From: Lewinellaceae bacterium
Lineage (GTDB): Bacteria > Bacteroidota > Bacteroidia > Chitinophagales > Saprospiraceae
Assembly (NCBI GenBank): GCA_016710765.1
Contig: JADJUJ010000007.1
Coordinates: forward strand, 310,001-374,000
Direction of reading: 5' to 3'
DNA: 64,000 nt
Position 1 is the stretch's first letter. Each line of letters starts with the position of its first letter. Shown here piece after piece: positions 18,779-28,486 of the stretch. The notes under the pieces were generated by a model. It searched no databases. It was given only the letters and a program-made list of their open reading frames with translations, and was not told the DNA's origin. Position numbers and translations under genes: made by a program.

Positions 18779-19201
18779 ATGCGCGATATTATTGACCTGA
18801 TTGGCCGGATATTTTTATCGGCAATTTTTCTGTTTGAAGCGATTGACTCAGCACTGTTTTTTGAAAAGACCAAAAATACAATGATGCAGTATGGGATGAC
18901 TTGGAATCAGGACCTGCTGCTTTACGGTGCCATTCTATTTCTTACGCTTGGGGGGCTAATGGTATTACTGGGATACCGTACCACATTGGGGGCAATATTG
19001 CTTTTGGTATACTGGGCGCCTGTTACCTTTATCGTTCACGCATTTTGGGCCTACCCCCCAGATCAGATAAGGCTGCAGAGTATTCTCTTTATGCACGACA
19101 TTGCCATTATTGGCGGTTTATTGATGCTGGTAGGTAAGGGGAGCGGACGCTATAGCATCAAAAGGCTATTTGCTACAACCAAAGTCAATCAGAACTGGTA
19201 A
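18779..19201 (+). CDS. DoxX-family membrane protein
   Basis: A 140-residue inner-membrane protein with four hydrophobic segments (about residues 8-26, 46-66, 70-92 and 108-126). The RIFLSAIFLFEAIDSALFF start and the pattern of the four helices match DoxX/DoxD-type quinone-related membrane proteins. Function uncertain; relatives have been linked to redox control. The ATG at 18779 lies 43 bases after a TACCTTTG promoter; an in-frame upstream start at 18725 would begin before the promoter and is rejected. It is convergent with the SDR gene (4-base gap). Confidence 0.75.
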   Translation: MRDIIDLIGRIFLSAIFLFEAIDSALFFEKTKNTMMQYGMTWNQDLLLYGAILFLTLGGLMVLLGYRTTLGAILLLVYWAPVTFIVHAFWAYPPDQIRLQSILFMHDIAIIGGLLMLVGKGSGRYSIKRLFATTKVNQNW

Positions 19202-19205
19202 TCCC

Positions 19206-20009
19206 TTAAATTACTTTTGCACTTTTGATGATTCGGGAAAACAGCAACGGGAAAAAGCGTTTGATGTAAACGCCAAGAACCTCTTTACCTCCATAATACA
19301 CCTCCTCTCTTCCCTGCTGGATGGCCTTTAGTATTTTTCCCGCCAGTCGTTCTGGATCCATGCCTTGCTCAATGCCACCATCCATAGTGCCCTGGTGTTT
19401 TCCATCTCCTTTCAAGGCGTTTATACTCACATTGGTTTTTACCCGGCCGGGGCAAATCAGGGTAACTTTAATGGGTGTATTGGCTAATTCTGCACGTAAA
19501 CTGTCAAAAAAACCGTGTAAGGCGTGTTTTGAGGCCGCATAGGATGAGCGGTAGGGTGTGCTGAATTTTCCTGTCAGACTACTCATTACCACAATGTGGC
19601 CTAACTGATGGGTTAGCATAGAGGGCAGTACCGCCTTTGTGAGCGCTATGGTGCCAAAATAGTTGATGTCAAAGAGTTGCTTATCTACTGCCAGACTGGT
19701 CTCCATGGCCAGCGCACGCTTGGAAATTCCACCATTATTAACCAAAATATCAATTTTTCCAAATTGTCGCAAAAGGTCAGCGGCAATATGTTCCATCTCC
19801 AGGTATTTCGCCAAATCAAGTGGCTGAATAACCACAGATGCAGCCCCGGCATCCCGACAGGCAGCGCCAACACGTTCGAGTTCTTGCTGGTTTCGGGCAG
19901 AGAGAATTAAGTGGGCGTTACCCGCAGCAAATGCAATAGATAGGGCTTCTCCAATTCCAGAGGACGCACCTGTAATCCAAATTCTTTTTTGACGAAAATC
20001 AGCGGACAT
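19206..20009 (-). CDS. Short-chain dehydrogenase/reductase
   Basis: A 267-residue classical SDR, an NAD(P)-dependent oxidoreductase. The cofactor motif TGASSGIG (13-20), NNGG (about 91-94), catalytic Ser in VMSSLTG, and YxxxK in SSYAASKHAL are all present. The basic R after the glycine motif region (ARNQQELE) suggests NADP preference. The C-terminal extension with FFPLLFSRIIKSAK resembles DHRS7-like SDRs that associate with membranes. Substrate unknown. A TACCTTTG promoter element lies at 20057-20064, inside the end of the neighbouring glycosylase gene. Confidence 0.88.
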   Translation of the reverse strand: MSADFRQKRIWITGASSGIGEALSIAFAAGNAHLILSARNQQELERVGAACRDAGAASVVIQPLDLAKYLEMEHIAADLLRQFGKIDILVNNGGISKRALAMETSLAVDKQLFDINYFGTIALTKAVLPSMLTHQLGHIVVMSSLTGKFSTPYRSSYAASKHALHGFFDSLRAELANTPIKVTLICPGRVKTNVSINALKGDGKHQGTMDGGIEQGMDPERLAGKILKAIQQGREEVYYGGKEVLGVYIKRFFPLLFSRIIKSAKVI

Positions 20010-20040
20010 GGCGAACGGTTTTGCTTAAAAAAATGCAAGA

Positions 20041-20679
20041 TCACTTTTTTCGCTCACAAAGGTAAAAATGCCAGAGCATTCTGGACCCCACACTTCGCCA
20101 TGGTCGCCAATGTTGGGTCATCTCGACAAATTCCTCGTGGTGCGGCCGTGCGTCCAGGCCTTTCAACACCTTAAAGGCTTCGAGCATAGCGATATCTCCT
20201 TTAGGCAAAATGTCAGGCCTGAGCAAGCACTCCGAAAGATAGATGTCAGCCGTCCATTGTCCAATTCCCTTGAGTTGGATAAGGTTTTGACAAACCATTT
20301 CATCAGAAAGGCCCTCCAATGCTTCCAGCGAAAGGTGCCCTTCTATAAGCGCCAATGCGAGATGCCGGACATATTTTATCTTTTGCCGACTGAAGCCGAT
20401 GCCCTGCAAAGCATCATCGTCCAGTGTAAGAAAGTTCTTGGGCGTGAGGTCTGTAACGCTACGTTTTAAGCGTTCAAAAGCAGCGTTTGCAGAGGCTAAT
20501 GATACTTGCTGCTCAAGAATAATATGGGTTAAGGTTGCAAAACTTGGTGTACGGGCCCAAAGTGGTGGGTGGCCATATTGTTGTAATACCAATGCAAGCG
20601 ATTTGTCCTGATTAGCCAGCCAATGTGCGGCCTGGATGAGATTTTTATCGTCAAGTTTCTGTATCATTGCCCTTCGCAA
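20041..20679 (-). CDS. DNA-3-methyladenine glycosylase, AlkA/HhH-GPD type
   Basis: A 212-residue base-excision repair glycosylase that removes alkylated bases. The helix-hairpin-helix LKGIGQWTADIYL (about 144-156) and the following PKGDIAML, which supplies the catalytic Asp, identify the HhH-GPD family. IILEQQVSLASANAAFERL is the conserved N-terminal helix. It lacks the N-terminal domain of E. coli AlkA, as many short bacterial versions do. It lies just upstream of the SDR gene on the same strand. Confidence 0.85.
   Translation of the reverse strand: MRRAMIQKLDDKNLIQAAHWLANQDKSLALVLQQYGHPPLWARTPSFATLTHIILEQQVSLASANAAFERLKRSVTDLTPKNFLTLDDDALQGIGFSRQKIKYVRHLALALIEGHLSLEALEGLSDEMVCQNLIQLKGIGQWTADIYLSECLLRPDILPKGDIAMLEAFKVLKGLDARPHHEEFVEMTQHWRPWRSVGSRMLWHFYLCERKK
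20057..20064 (-). promoter_or_regulatory. Bacteroidota -7 promoter element (TACCTTTG) for the SDR gene
   Basis: Exact match on the minus strand, 47 bases before the SDR start. It overlaps the last codons of the glycosylase gene, so the SDR can be transcribed independently. Confidence 0.5.
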
Positions 20680-20733
20680 ACATTTGTACTACGTGATAGT
20701 TTTTTTATCAGGAATTTATAAAATTGCTATATT

Positions 20734-21684
20734 GTGTTAATTGTTACATTGACCCTCAACCCGGCATTGGATAAAAGTTCGAGTGTCGAACAACTAACTC
20801 CTGAAAGCAAATTGCGTTGCTCGCCAGTGAAAACAGATGCTGGTGGTGGTGGAATCAATGTTTCTAAGGGCATTCACAAACTGGGTGGTAAAAGTACAGC
20901 TGTTTTCCCAGCAGGTGGTGCAACAGGCTTACTCCTTTCGTCCCTTTTGGAACAAGAAGGCATTGCAACCAGGGCCTTGAAGGTACAGGGTGACACCCGG
21001 GAAAATTTCTCTATTCTGGAGACAAGTTCAAATTTGCAATACCGGTTTACGATGCCTGGGCTTCCCATTACGGTAGAGGAGGCGGATGCATGCCTTGAAT
21101 TGGTGGCAGAACTTAAGCCCGATATTTTGGTAGTGAGTGGCAGCCTTCCCCCTGGATTGCCTTCCAATTATTATCAAAAGGTAGCCGGTTTTTCAAAGTA
21201 CATTAATGCCAAAATGGTCTTGGATACGTCTGGAGTGCCCTTGCGTGCAGCCGCCCATGAGGGCATTTTTATGCTTAAACCTAACCTGGGGGAACTCAGC
21301 GCTATGGCTGGCGTAGAAAAACTGGAAATGAATCAGGTGGATGATGCAGCATTGCAGGTGGTACACCAGGGTATGTGCGAGGTTGTGGTGGTTTCACTGG
21401 GCGCACAAGGCGCTTTGCTGGCCACCAAAGATGGATTCGAGCACATCCCGGCACCAATGGTCCGTAAAACCACAACAGTAGGTGCTGGCGACAGTATGGT
21501 GGCAGGGATGATTTGGGCTATGTCGGAAGGCAAAAGTTACAAAGAAATGGTGCAAACAGGCGTTGCCTGCGGTTCGGCTGCCACTTTAAACACCGGGACT
21601 GAACTGTTTTTTCCTGCAGATGTTCATAAATTGTTGAGTTGGATAAAAACCTATGGAGAGCGCTATAAGTACACCGATTTTTGA
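20734..21684 (+). CDS. pfkB: 6-phosphofructokinase, PfkB type
   Basis: A 316-residue ribokinase-family sugar kinase. Its motifs closely follow E. coli PfkB (Pfk-2): ESKLRC, GGGGINVSKGI, FPAGGATG, YRFTMPG, SGSLPPGLPS, LKPNLGELS, VVVSLGAQGALL, and the anion hole/catalytic Asp TTVGAGDSMV, then GVACGSAATLNTGTELF. It phosphorylates fructose-6-phosphate in glycolysis; a 1-phosphofructokinase or tagatose kinase role is the main alternative. The start is GTG at 20734, which gives the normal MLIVTLTLNPALD N-terminus. Confidence 0.88.
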   Translation: MLIVTLTLNPALDKSSSVEQLTPESKLRCSPVKTDAGGGGINVSKGIHKLGGKSTAVFPAGGATGLLLSSLLEQEGIATRALKVQGDTRENFSILETSSNLQYRFTMPGLPITVEEADACLELVAELKPDILVVSGSLPPGLPSNYYQKVAGFSKYINAKMVLDTSGVPLRAAAHEGIFMLKPNLGELSAMAGVEKLEMNQVDDAALQVVHQGMCEVVVVSLGAQGALLATKDGFEHIPAPMVRKTTTVGAGDSMVAGMIWAMSEGKSYKEMVQTGVACGSAATLNTGTELFFPADVHKLLSWIKTYGERYKYTDF

Positions 21685-21695
21685 TTTCATTTTGC

Positions 21696-21703
21696 TACCT
21701 TTG
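21696..21703 (+). promoter_or_regulatory. Bacteroidota -7 promoter element (TACCTTTG) upstream of adk
   Basis: Exact match 100 bases before the adk ATG, 12 bases after the pfkB stop, followed by GCAGGCC. It probably drives adk and the genes after it. Confidence 0.5.
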
Positions 21704-21803
21704 CAGGCCTTTTTCATCATCCCTGACTATAAAATAGAGCCATTTACTGGGCCCGGCGTTGCTTGTTCGGCCTTTTTTGGCATTTATACATAAATTATTA
21801 CAC

Positions 21804-22379
21804 ATGATTAACTTGATTCTCTTTGGGCCTCCAGGATCTGGTAAAGGTACGCAGGCCGCCGGTTTGGTTGAAAAGTACAAATTGGTACACATTTCTACCG
21901 GTGATTTGTTCCGCTATGAAATGGGGAACAATACACCATTGGGGCAGCGGGCCAAGGAATTTATGGCAAAAGGCGACCTGGTACCTGATGAGGTAACCAT
22001 TGGTATGTTGCGCAACAAAGTAGAAGCGCATCCAGAAGCATCCGGTTTTATTTTTGACGGTTTTCCGAGAACTATTCCACAGGCAGAAGCCCTGGATCGT
22101 TTGTTGGCAGAAAGCAACAATAGTGTAGATGGTTTGATTGCCTTACAGGTAGACGACGAAGAAATTGTAGGCCGAATTAAATTACGCGGAAAAACATCCG
22201 GCAGGCCAGACGACAACGACGAATCTATTATCAGGAACCGAATTGCTGTATATAAAAGCGAAACCAGCCCTGTATACCATTATTACGAGCAGAAAAATAA
22301 GAGCTACAGCATAGAAGGTGTCGGCACCATTGATAATATTTTTGACAGAATTTGTGCTGTAATTGAAGCATGGCAATAA
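21804..22379 (+). CDS. adk: Adenylate kinase
   Basis: A 191-residue adenylate kinase that interconverts ATP + AMP and 2 ADP. The P-loop GPPGSGKGTQA (residues 7-17), the AMP-binding STGDLFRYEM and the FDGFPRTIPQAEAL and LRGKTSGRPDDN segments are all present. It is the short-lid form without zinc-binding cysteines. The ATG at 21804 is chosen because it starts the MINLILFGPPG strand; an in-frame start at 21759 adds a 15-residue leader absent from the family. Confidence 0.95.
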   Translation: MINLILFGPPGSGKGTQAAGLVEKYKLVHISTGDLFRYEMGNNTPLGQRAKEFMAKGDLVPDEVTIGMLRNKVEAHPEASGFIFDGFPRTIPQAEALDRLLAESNNSVDGLIALQVDDEEIVGRIKLRGKTSGRPDDNDESIIRNRIAVYKSETSPVYHYYEQKNKSYSIEGVGTIDNIFDRICAVIEAWQ

Positions 22380-22432
22380 GGTTGGCCATGGAAAGTTATC
22401 CGTAAAACAATGCTTTATTGGTCAAAAGCCTG

Positions 22433-22440
22433 TACTTTTG
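22433..22440 (+). promoter_or_regulatory. Candidate -7 promoter element (TACTTTTG) for the ftsB/divIC-like gene
   Basis: Exact TAnnTTTG match 34 bases before the ATG at 22474. Confidence 0.4.
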
Positions 22441-22473
22441 GGCTTACCAAAGTGTGTAACCAATCAGCAGATT

Positions 22474-22788
22474 ATGTCACTTCCGGCCAACCCCTGGCAA
22501 TCCTTATGGAAAAGACTTCCGGCGCCTTTGCAAAACAGGTATTACCTAACGCTGGTTATCTTCTTTTTTATATTGTTTTTCCTGGACAAGCATGATGTCT
22601 GGACGCAATTCAAACTTCAGCGCGCAGTAAACAAACTTGAGTCAGACAAAGCATATTACAAGGAAAAAATTGAGGAGGCTAAAGAGGAAGCAGAGGATTT
22701 TGAATTGACCAAAGAGAAATATGCCCGGGAGCACTATTTTATGCGGCAATCCAATGAAGATGTTTACATCATTAAAAAGGATCGGTGA
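22474..22788 (+). CDS. Septum formation initiator, FtsB/DivIC family
   Basis: A 104-residue bitopic protein with a short N-terminal cytoplasmic part, a membrane helix (about residues 23-40, YLTLVIFFFILFFL), a coiled coil (about 48-82, rich in K and E) and a short terminal motif YAREHYFMRQSNEDVYII, which matches the end of Bacteroidota DivIC/FtsB proteins. It acts in the divisome with FtsL/FtsQ-type partners. The ATG at 22474 gives the standard length; the longer in-frame reading from 22363 adds a non-family extension. Confidence 0.8.
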   Translation: MSLPANPWQSLWKRLPAPLQNRYYLTLVIFFFILFFLDKHDVWTQFKLQRAVNKLESDKAYYKEKIEEAKEEAEDFELTKEKYAREHYFMRQSNEDVYIIKKDR

Positions 22789-22879
22789 TGAGCTCCACTT
22801 GATTTCCGAAAACAACCTTTTCGGAAATCTTTTTTTTCTACCAAATGATCGAATAATTCCATTCATAACTTTTATCGCA

Positions 22880-23758
22880 ATGTCTGTATTAGTAAATAAA
22901 CATTCCCGCATCATCGTTCAGGGCTTCACCGGTAAGGAAGGAAGCTTCCATGCAGAGCAAATGATAGCGTATGGCACCAATGTCGTAGGCGGTGTAACAC
23001 CTGGTAAAGGCGGTCAGACGCATTTGGACCGACCCGTTTTTAATACCGTAGAAGCAGCGGTAAAGTCAACGGGTGCCGATACCTCCATTATCTTTGTACC
23101 ACCAGCTTATGCAGCCGATGCGATCATCGAAGCTGTTCAGGCTGGGATTAAGGTTATTGTCGCTATTACGGAAGGCATTCCAGTGCAGGATATGGTTCGC
23201 GCCAAAGCGTACGTAGATCAGCACGCATGCCGCCTCATTGGCCCCAACTGCCCAGGAATTATCACGCCCGATGAGGCAAAAGTGGGTATTATGCCCGGTT
23301 TTGTCTTCAAAAGAGGGCCAATTGGACTGGTTTCCAAATCCGGTACCCTTACCTATGAAGCTGCAGACCAGATCGCTAAAGTTGGTTTAGGCATCACCAC
23401 GGCCATTGGCATTGGAGGCGACCCCATTATTGGTACTACCACGTTAGACGCCATCGAACTGTTCATGAACGACCCTGAAACAAAGGGAATTGTGATGATC
23501 GGCGAGATTGGAGGTTCTTTGGAAGCAGAGGCTGCCCGATGGATCAAAGCCAATGGCAATAAGAAGCCTGTTATTGGTTTTATTGCCGGCCAGACCGCGC
23601 CCAAAGGCCGGAAAATGGGCCATGCTGGCGCCATTGTTGGCAGCGCGGATGATACCGCAGAGGCTAAAATGCGCATCCTGGCCGAAAACGGAATACATGT
23701 AGTGAATAGTCCTGCCCAAATTGGCGCCAAAGTGAAAGAGGTTATGGACAATCTGTAG
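22880..23758 (+). CDS. sucD: Succinate-CoA ligase (ADP/GDP-forming) subunit alpha
   Basis: A 292-residue alpha subunit of succinyl-CoA synthetase (TCA cycle). The CoA-binding N-terminus (VQGFTGKEGSFHAEQM), GGVTPGKGGQTH, GPNCPGIITP and the phosphorylated histidine in GRKMGHAGAIVG are all present. The ATG at 22880 fits the family; the in-frame start at 22721 would overlap the divIC-like gene. sucC is not in the window. A strong terminator follows. Confidence 0.95.
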   Translation: MSVLVNKHSRIIVQGFTGKEGSFHAEQMIAYGTNVVGGVTPGKGGQTHLDRPVFNTVEAAVKSTGADTSIIFVPPAYAADAIIEAVQAGIKVIVAITEGIPVQDMVRAKAYVDQHACRLIGPNCPGIITPDEAKVGIMPGFVFKRGPIGLVSKSGTLTYEAADQIAKVGLGITTAIGIGGDPIIGTTTLDAIELFMNDPETKGIVMIGEIGGSLEAEAARWIKANGNKKPVIGFIAGQTAPKGRKMGHAGAIVGSADDTAEAKMRILAENGIHVVNSPAQIGAKVKEVMDNL

Positions 23759-23782
23759 AACTTAGTTTCCCAATATTGGAAG

Positions 23783-23816
23783 GACCCGGATGACATTTGT
23801 CATCCGGGTCTTTTTT
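23783..23816 (+). terminator. Strong Rho-independent terminator after sucD
   Basis: A perfect 13-bp stem, GACCCGGATGACA (23783-23795) with TGTCATCCGGGTC (23798-23810), followed by six T. It ends the adk-to-sucD group. Confidence 0.9.
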
Positions 23817-23868
23817 ATTTATTCCAGGATAAGGCATTTGGGATCAATGATTTACCGAAAAAGGCTTT

Positions 23869-24029
23869 TATACTCGAAGTAAAGTGGCTTGCGAATGCTC
23901 ACTTGTCCTCAGTCCTCCTGGCTGCGTTATAAATACTCGCCGATGCCCTGCATCGTCTGCGTTTTATGCCTTGCTATCATAACTGATGACTGCGCGATAA
24001 TTTTCGCAAACCACTTTACTTCGAGTATA
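23869..24029. mobile_element. MITE-like element with 27-bp inverted repeats
   Basis: The left arm (23869-23895, beginning TATACTCGAAGTAAAGTGG) and right arm (24003-24029, ending ACTTTACTTCGAGTATA) are inverted copies with one mismatch. They bound 107 bases that contain a smaller palindrome (GATGC...GCATC near 23942-23954) and no gene. The size, long terminal inverted repeats and lack of coding capacity fit a miniature inverted-repeat transposable element or a large REP-like hairpin. No clear target-site duplication is seen. No transposase is in the window. Confidence 0.55.
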
Positions 24030-24162
24030 ATTTCAAGATATTCTGTGGGAAACGTCATCTGCCTGACAGATGTGCTGAATTATTGCACATAAAATCAAAT
24101 CTGGCATGCTTTTTCACTTGTATGTAGTATCAGAATGCTGCTTACGCTTTTAATGCCACGCT

Positions 24163-25367
24163 ATGAATATCCTGCACTTGAATCGCTCCGTCTGCCTATC
24201 CTGGATAATATTGCTTTTTGCAATAAGTACAAGGAATATCATAAATGCGCAAAGTACTGTATTGCCACATTTCGCGGTGGAAAATGGGATATGGAAAGCA
24301 GAAAACCATACCCCTGCCTTGAAGATGGAGCTTCTAGAGGGTCGGGATACACATCAGATTCTGGACAACAGTTTCATATTACTTACCGGCCCCAGGTCGG
24401 TTCCTGCCCATAGCGGGGGAGAAGCAAATTTTGACCTGGACACCTTCCTGCGGGACATTATGCAGTAACTGGTGTCAGGGATGACGACCCGCTTGCTGGT
24501 GTATCCACCCTCGACCTGATCCGGATCGCCCGGCATGTTATGAACATTGAGCCTTTTGAGCAGCCCTGGCAATGGGTTGCTGCGGATGTAAATCGCAGCA
24601 ATACAGTATCAGCCTATGATATTTGGTTGTTGCGTCAATTGCTGTTGGGTGAAATCGCAGAATTGCGTGAGATCGGCTCTTACCGGTTTGTAGATGCGCG
24701 ATATACCTTTCCTTTCCCATTTCCATTGGAGGATCCGTTGCCAGAAACAGTTGAATTTTATTGGGATCCCAGCAACCCAAAGCCGATTGCGTTCCAATTG
24801 GCAGCGCTAAAAATGGGAGATGTTGATGGCACTTCTGTCCATTCATTCCAATCGACATTACCCGCCGCTTCGCTCACGCTAACAGCACCGGTGGCTTTTT
24901 TGGCCCAGGGTGAAACCACAGATCTGGTGCTGCATGTTGGAGAAACCGCCGATTATATGGGACTGCAAACCGCAATGCGCTTTAACCCTGCACAATTGCA
25001 GGTGGAGTCTGTTGCTTCGGGTAGCCTACCCAACATGAGCTCCGACAATTTTTCTACTCACCGTCGGGGAATTTTAACCTTCAGTTGGTTTGATGTTTTT
25101 CCACAAACGATTCACCAGGAGGATGCTCTGCTGGTGATACGGGTTAAAGCCCTGCAGCCAATGGAGCTTTCCACTGCTTTACAATTTGATGAAATGGTTT
25201 TGCCCGCTGAGGCCTATGATGCATCAGAACATGTGTTGCCACTGACCCTTCAGTTTCAGGAAAAATCGGGTAAGATTGCTGTCATCTCAGGGGAGAAGTC
25301 TGTATTTTTGAACAATGATACTGATGGCGACCTTTTCAACACCAGCAGATCGCCGGCGGAGTGGTAA
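24163..25367 (+). CDS. Secreted dockerin/cohesin-like protein B (frameshifted, no sorting tail)
   Basis: A short relative of protein A, about 400 residues. It has a signal peptide (residues 1-30, ending IINAQ), a short linker region, two dockerin loops (24480-24660: DDDPLAGVSTLD and DVNRSNTVSAYD), the YRFVDARYTF and KMGDVDG segments seen in its relatives, and a cohesin-like domain (about 24865-25260). A frameshift near 24449 (TTCCTGCGG, probably TTCCCTGCGG) separates the two parts. It ends at 25367 without a T9SS sorting domain, unlike A, C, D and E, so it may be truncated or retained in the periplasm. The large Cys-rich repeats are absent. Confidence 0.6.
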
Positions 25368-25550
25368 GCCATGATGTGTCGTTTGATTATTGTGGTTTTA
25401 ATGTTTTAGGAGTAAAACCTCTTCATGAGGTGTTGTTGTTTTGTAATCGAAGATTGAACATAATGTTATCCTAGTGCCTCATCCACTAGTTCCTTTCGAA
25501 AAGGAAGCGGGTAATGCAAAACAATATTTTCCCGTATTTTTTTTAACCAA

Positions 25551-28449
25551 ATGACCATGCGACCAACCCTACGCAACTTAACATGCCTGTACTGTTTACT
25601 TTCCAGCAGCTACCTTTTTGCGGCTTCAGGTTCTATTGCGTCCGACACGATAATTGCCCCACCGAATATCACTGTTTCCTGTGAGGTTTTTGACCCCAGT
25701 TTGCTGGCTTATGGGGAGGCGGATGTTTCTGGAGTCGCTTGTCTGGATACAACGCTGATTTTTACAGACTATTCCCAATTTGATTCCATTTGCCTAAACG
25801 GCATCATTTCCAGAACCTTTCAAGCGGTTTTGTGCGATGGAAATGTGCTGGAGGCCATGCAGCATATTACCGTCGAATACAACCAATTTTATTTCGTACG
25901 CTTTCCCAGCGACGTCAATGTAACGCAATGCAACAGCCAAATGCAGTATGGCGAACCGATATTTTACAGTGAAGACTGTGAGTTGATGGCTACTACTTAT
26001 GAGGATCAGGTATTTGGCATAGACCCAACAGCCTGTTATAAAATTGAGCGCACCTGGACAATTATCAACTGGTGTACCTATGATCCACTGCTGCCACTTG
26101 TTTATATTCCCAATCCTACACCCAATGCCATACCCAACCATCCGGCTAATTTGCCTGGCCCAACGGTTTCAGCACCTGGTACTGCGGTTCCATGGGCAGC
26201 AACAATTGTAAAAATCACACCATCGGATACAGCGGCCACTAATTATTCCATTTTTTGGAATGCCAGCGCCAATGGGTACCAATACAAGCAAATTATAAGG
26301 ATAATTGACTCTGCGCCGCCTATTTTTCAGGACTGCCCTTTGCCGGGAAAGGAGTATTGTGACCAAAGTACAAATGATGCCCAATTGTGGAACAATGCAG
26401 CGTTTTGGGACCAGCAGAACCAGCAGCACGACCTGGGGGAAGCTGCAGTCGATTTGAGTATTGTGGCCACCGATTCTTGCACTGTGCAATGGACCACGGT
26501 GTATTATATTCTCTATCTGGATATCGACGACGATGGCATTACAGAAACCGAAATCAAGAGCCAGTTATCGCAGCCACCCGGTGTTGTTCCTTTTCAGGGT
26601 GGAACCACTTTTGACAATCGCCCGGTGCCCAGCAACCAATTATACCGGTTTACCCTGGACTGGAAGCCCGAGGGAAACTCCCGAAAGGCTTATGTGCGTT
26701 GGGACTGGGCAGATCAGCCTATTGTGCCATACGATACGCTAATTCAGGGCGTATCGCCACAGTTGCCCTATGGTACACACAAGATAAAATGGTTTGCAGA
26801 GGATGGCTGCGGCAACCAGAGTATTTGTGAATACAGTTTTACCGTAAAAGATTGCAAAAAGCCAACGGTAGTTTGTCTCAATGGGCTTTCTGTAAATATT
26901 ACTCAGACGGGTTTGATAACGCTTTGGGCCAGTGATTTTTCAATACGCCGCGGACAATCATACTCCAACCAATCTGCTAGAATTTGCCATTGAAAAAACG
27001 GCCGCTAGCACGGGTGTTTTTCCGGTTAATGCAATGGGAACGCCAGTTCCAAATGTTACCTTCAATTGCGACGAGATTGGGCAACAAATGGTTCGGCTCT
27101 GGTGCAGGGATAAGGCTGGGAACGCCGATTATTGCGACGTGAATGTTTTGGTTCAGGATAATTTGGGGCATTGCATGCCAGGTGGAAATACCGGAGTACA
27201 GGTTTGTTTTAAGGAGTGTTGTGATACGTCGCAACTTGTGGACGCGGTGTCGGTAAACTGGTCTGTTCCAGCCAGCCCTAATCTCCCTCTGTTAACCGGC
27301 TTTGAGCTGGCAGATGGTTGCTCAGAACTAAATTTCCTTCCTTTCATCCCTATTCTCCCAATTGGAAGCAATATTCAAATAACCCCGGCAAAAGATGACA
27401 ATCCATTGAATGGGGTGAGTACCTAGGATCTGATTTTAATTGCGCGGCACATTCAAAATGTCATGCCTTTTACAACTGCCTGTCAATGGCTTGCTGCTGA
27501 TGCGAACCGAAGTGGCTCCGTAACGCTTTTCGACCTTCTTGAGCTCCGCAAATTGATTCTTGGTATCTATTCAGAATTACCCAGTAACACCTCCTGGCGG
27601 TTTATTTATACACCGGATAATCAGCCATTACCCCCATATCCCTTTGGCGCGCCACTACAGGAGATGGCGGAAATTACGTATACGGGAATGGACACTACCT
27701 TACATTTCAGGGCCGTCAAAATAGGCGACCTGAATTGCTCAACGATCGGCGGTGTGCCACCCGGACTTGGTTCGGAGCAGTATCTATTACTCCGGGACCA
27801 AGCGCTTGTTGCTGGTACAGAATTGGTTATTCCAGTAAGGGCAGCCCAATCCGTGCAATGGGCTGGCTACCAGTTTTCAATGGAATTTGATCCTGAAGTC
27901 ATGCAGCTTCTGGATATCGTGCCTGGAGCAGGTATGTCGGCAGAAAATTTTGCAGTAATGGATGCCGGGCGCTTGTCGGTCTCCTGGTCTGATGCACTGG
28001 AAACCGGTCTGGAAGCCGGAGCGCAAATGTTTGGTGTAAAGGTCAGGGTATTGAAAAATTCAGGGATTCAGCCAGCCGTACGCTTGCAGCCAGCCGCACT
28101 TGATCCGGAGGCGTATAGTTTACCTGGCGAACGCCATGCCTTGAAATTGTTGTACGGGCAAATGCCATTCAACACGAAGGAAGCGGAAGTATTCGCGCCG
28201 TTTCCCAACCCGGGTTCTGGTGAATGTCGCTGGGTGGTCGTCCTTCCAGAAGCAATGCCCCTTTTTATTCGGCTTTCCGATGTGCAGGGTAGGGTAGTAC
28301 TGGAGCGTAATTTCGCCTTGCAGGCCGGCTGGAACGAAATTGCGTTGCCATCCGAAGTACTTCAAGGCACCCAGTTGTATTTCTGGCGTATCGTATTGCC
28401 CGAGCAGGCAGGCCAGGCCCGGTTTGAAGGCAGGTTGGTACGCGATTAA
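25551..28449 (+). CDS. Modular surface protein C: HYR-like, dockerin, cohesin-like, T9SS tail (frameshift and in-frame TAG)
   Basis: A protein of about 965 residues closely related to the second half of A. It has a signal peptide (ends LFAASG), a Cys-rich segment shared with A (CYKIERTWTIINWCTY), the ICD..FWN module (26350-26540), the PQLPYGTHKIKW linker, the GLSVNI module, dockerin loops (27391-27590), a cohesin-like domain (27780-28165) and a T9SS sorting domain (28180-28449, PFPNPGSG to GRLVRD). Two lesions are seen: a two-base loss in a T-run near 26935, and a TAG at 27424-27426 where the relatives have Tyr (NGVSTYD). It is a pseudogene if the sequence is right and a full gene if these are errors. 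Protein D starts 37 bases downstream. Confidence 0.7.
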
Positions 28450-28486
28450 GAAGGTTTTTACTAAATGAAATAATATTCCAGTCCTC

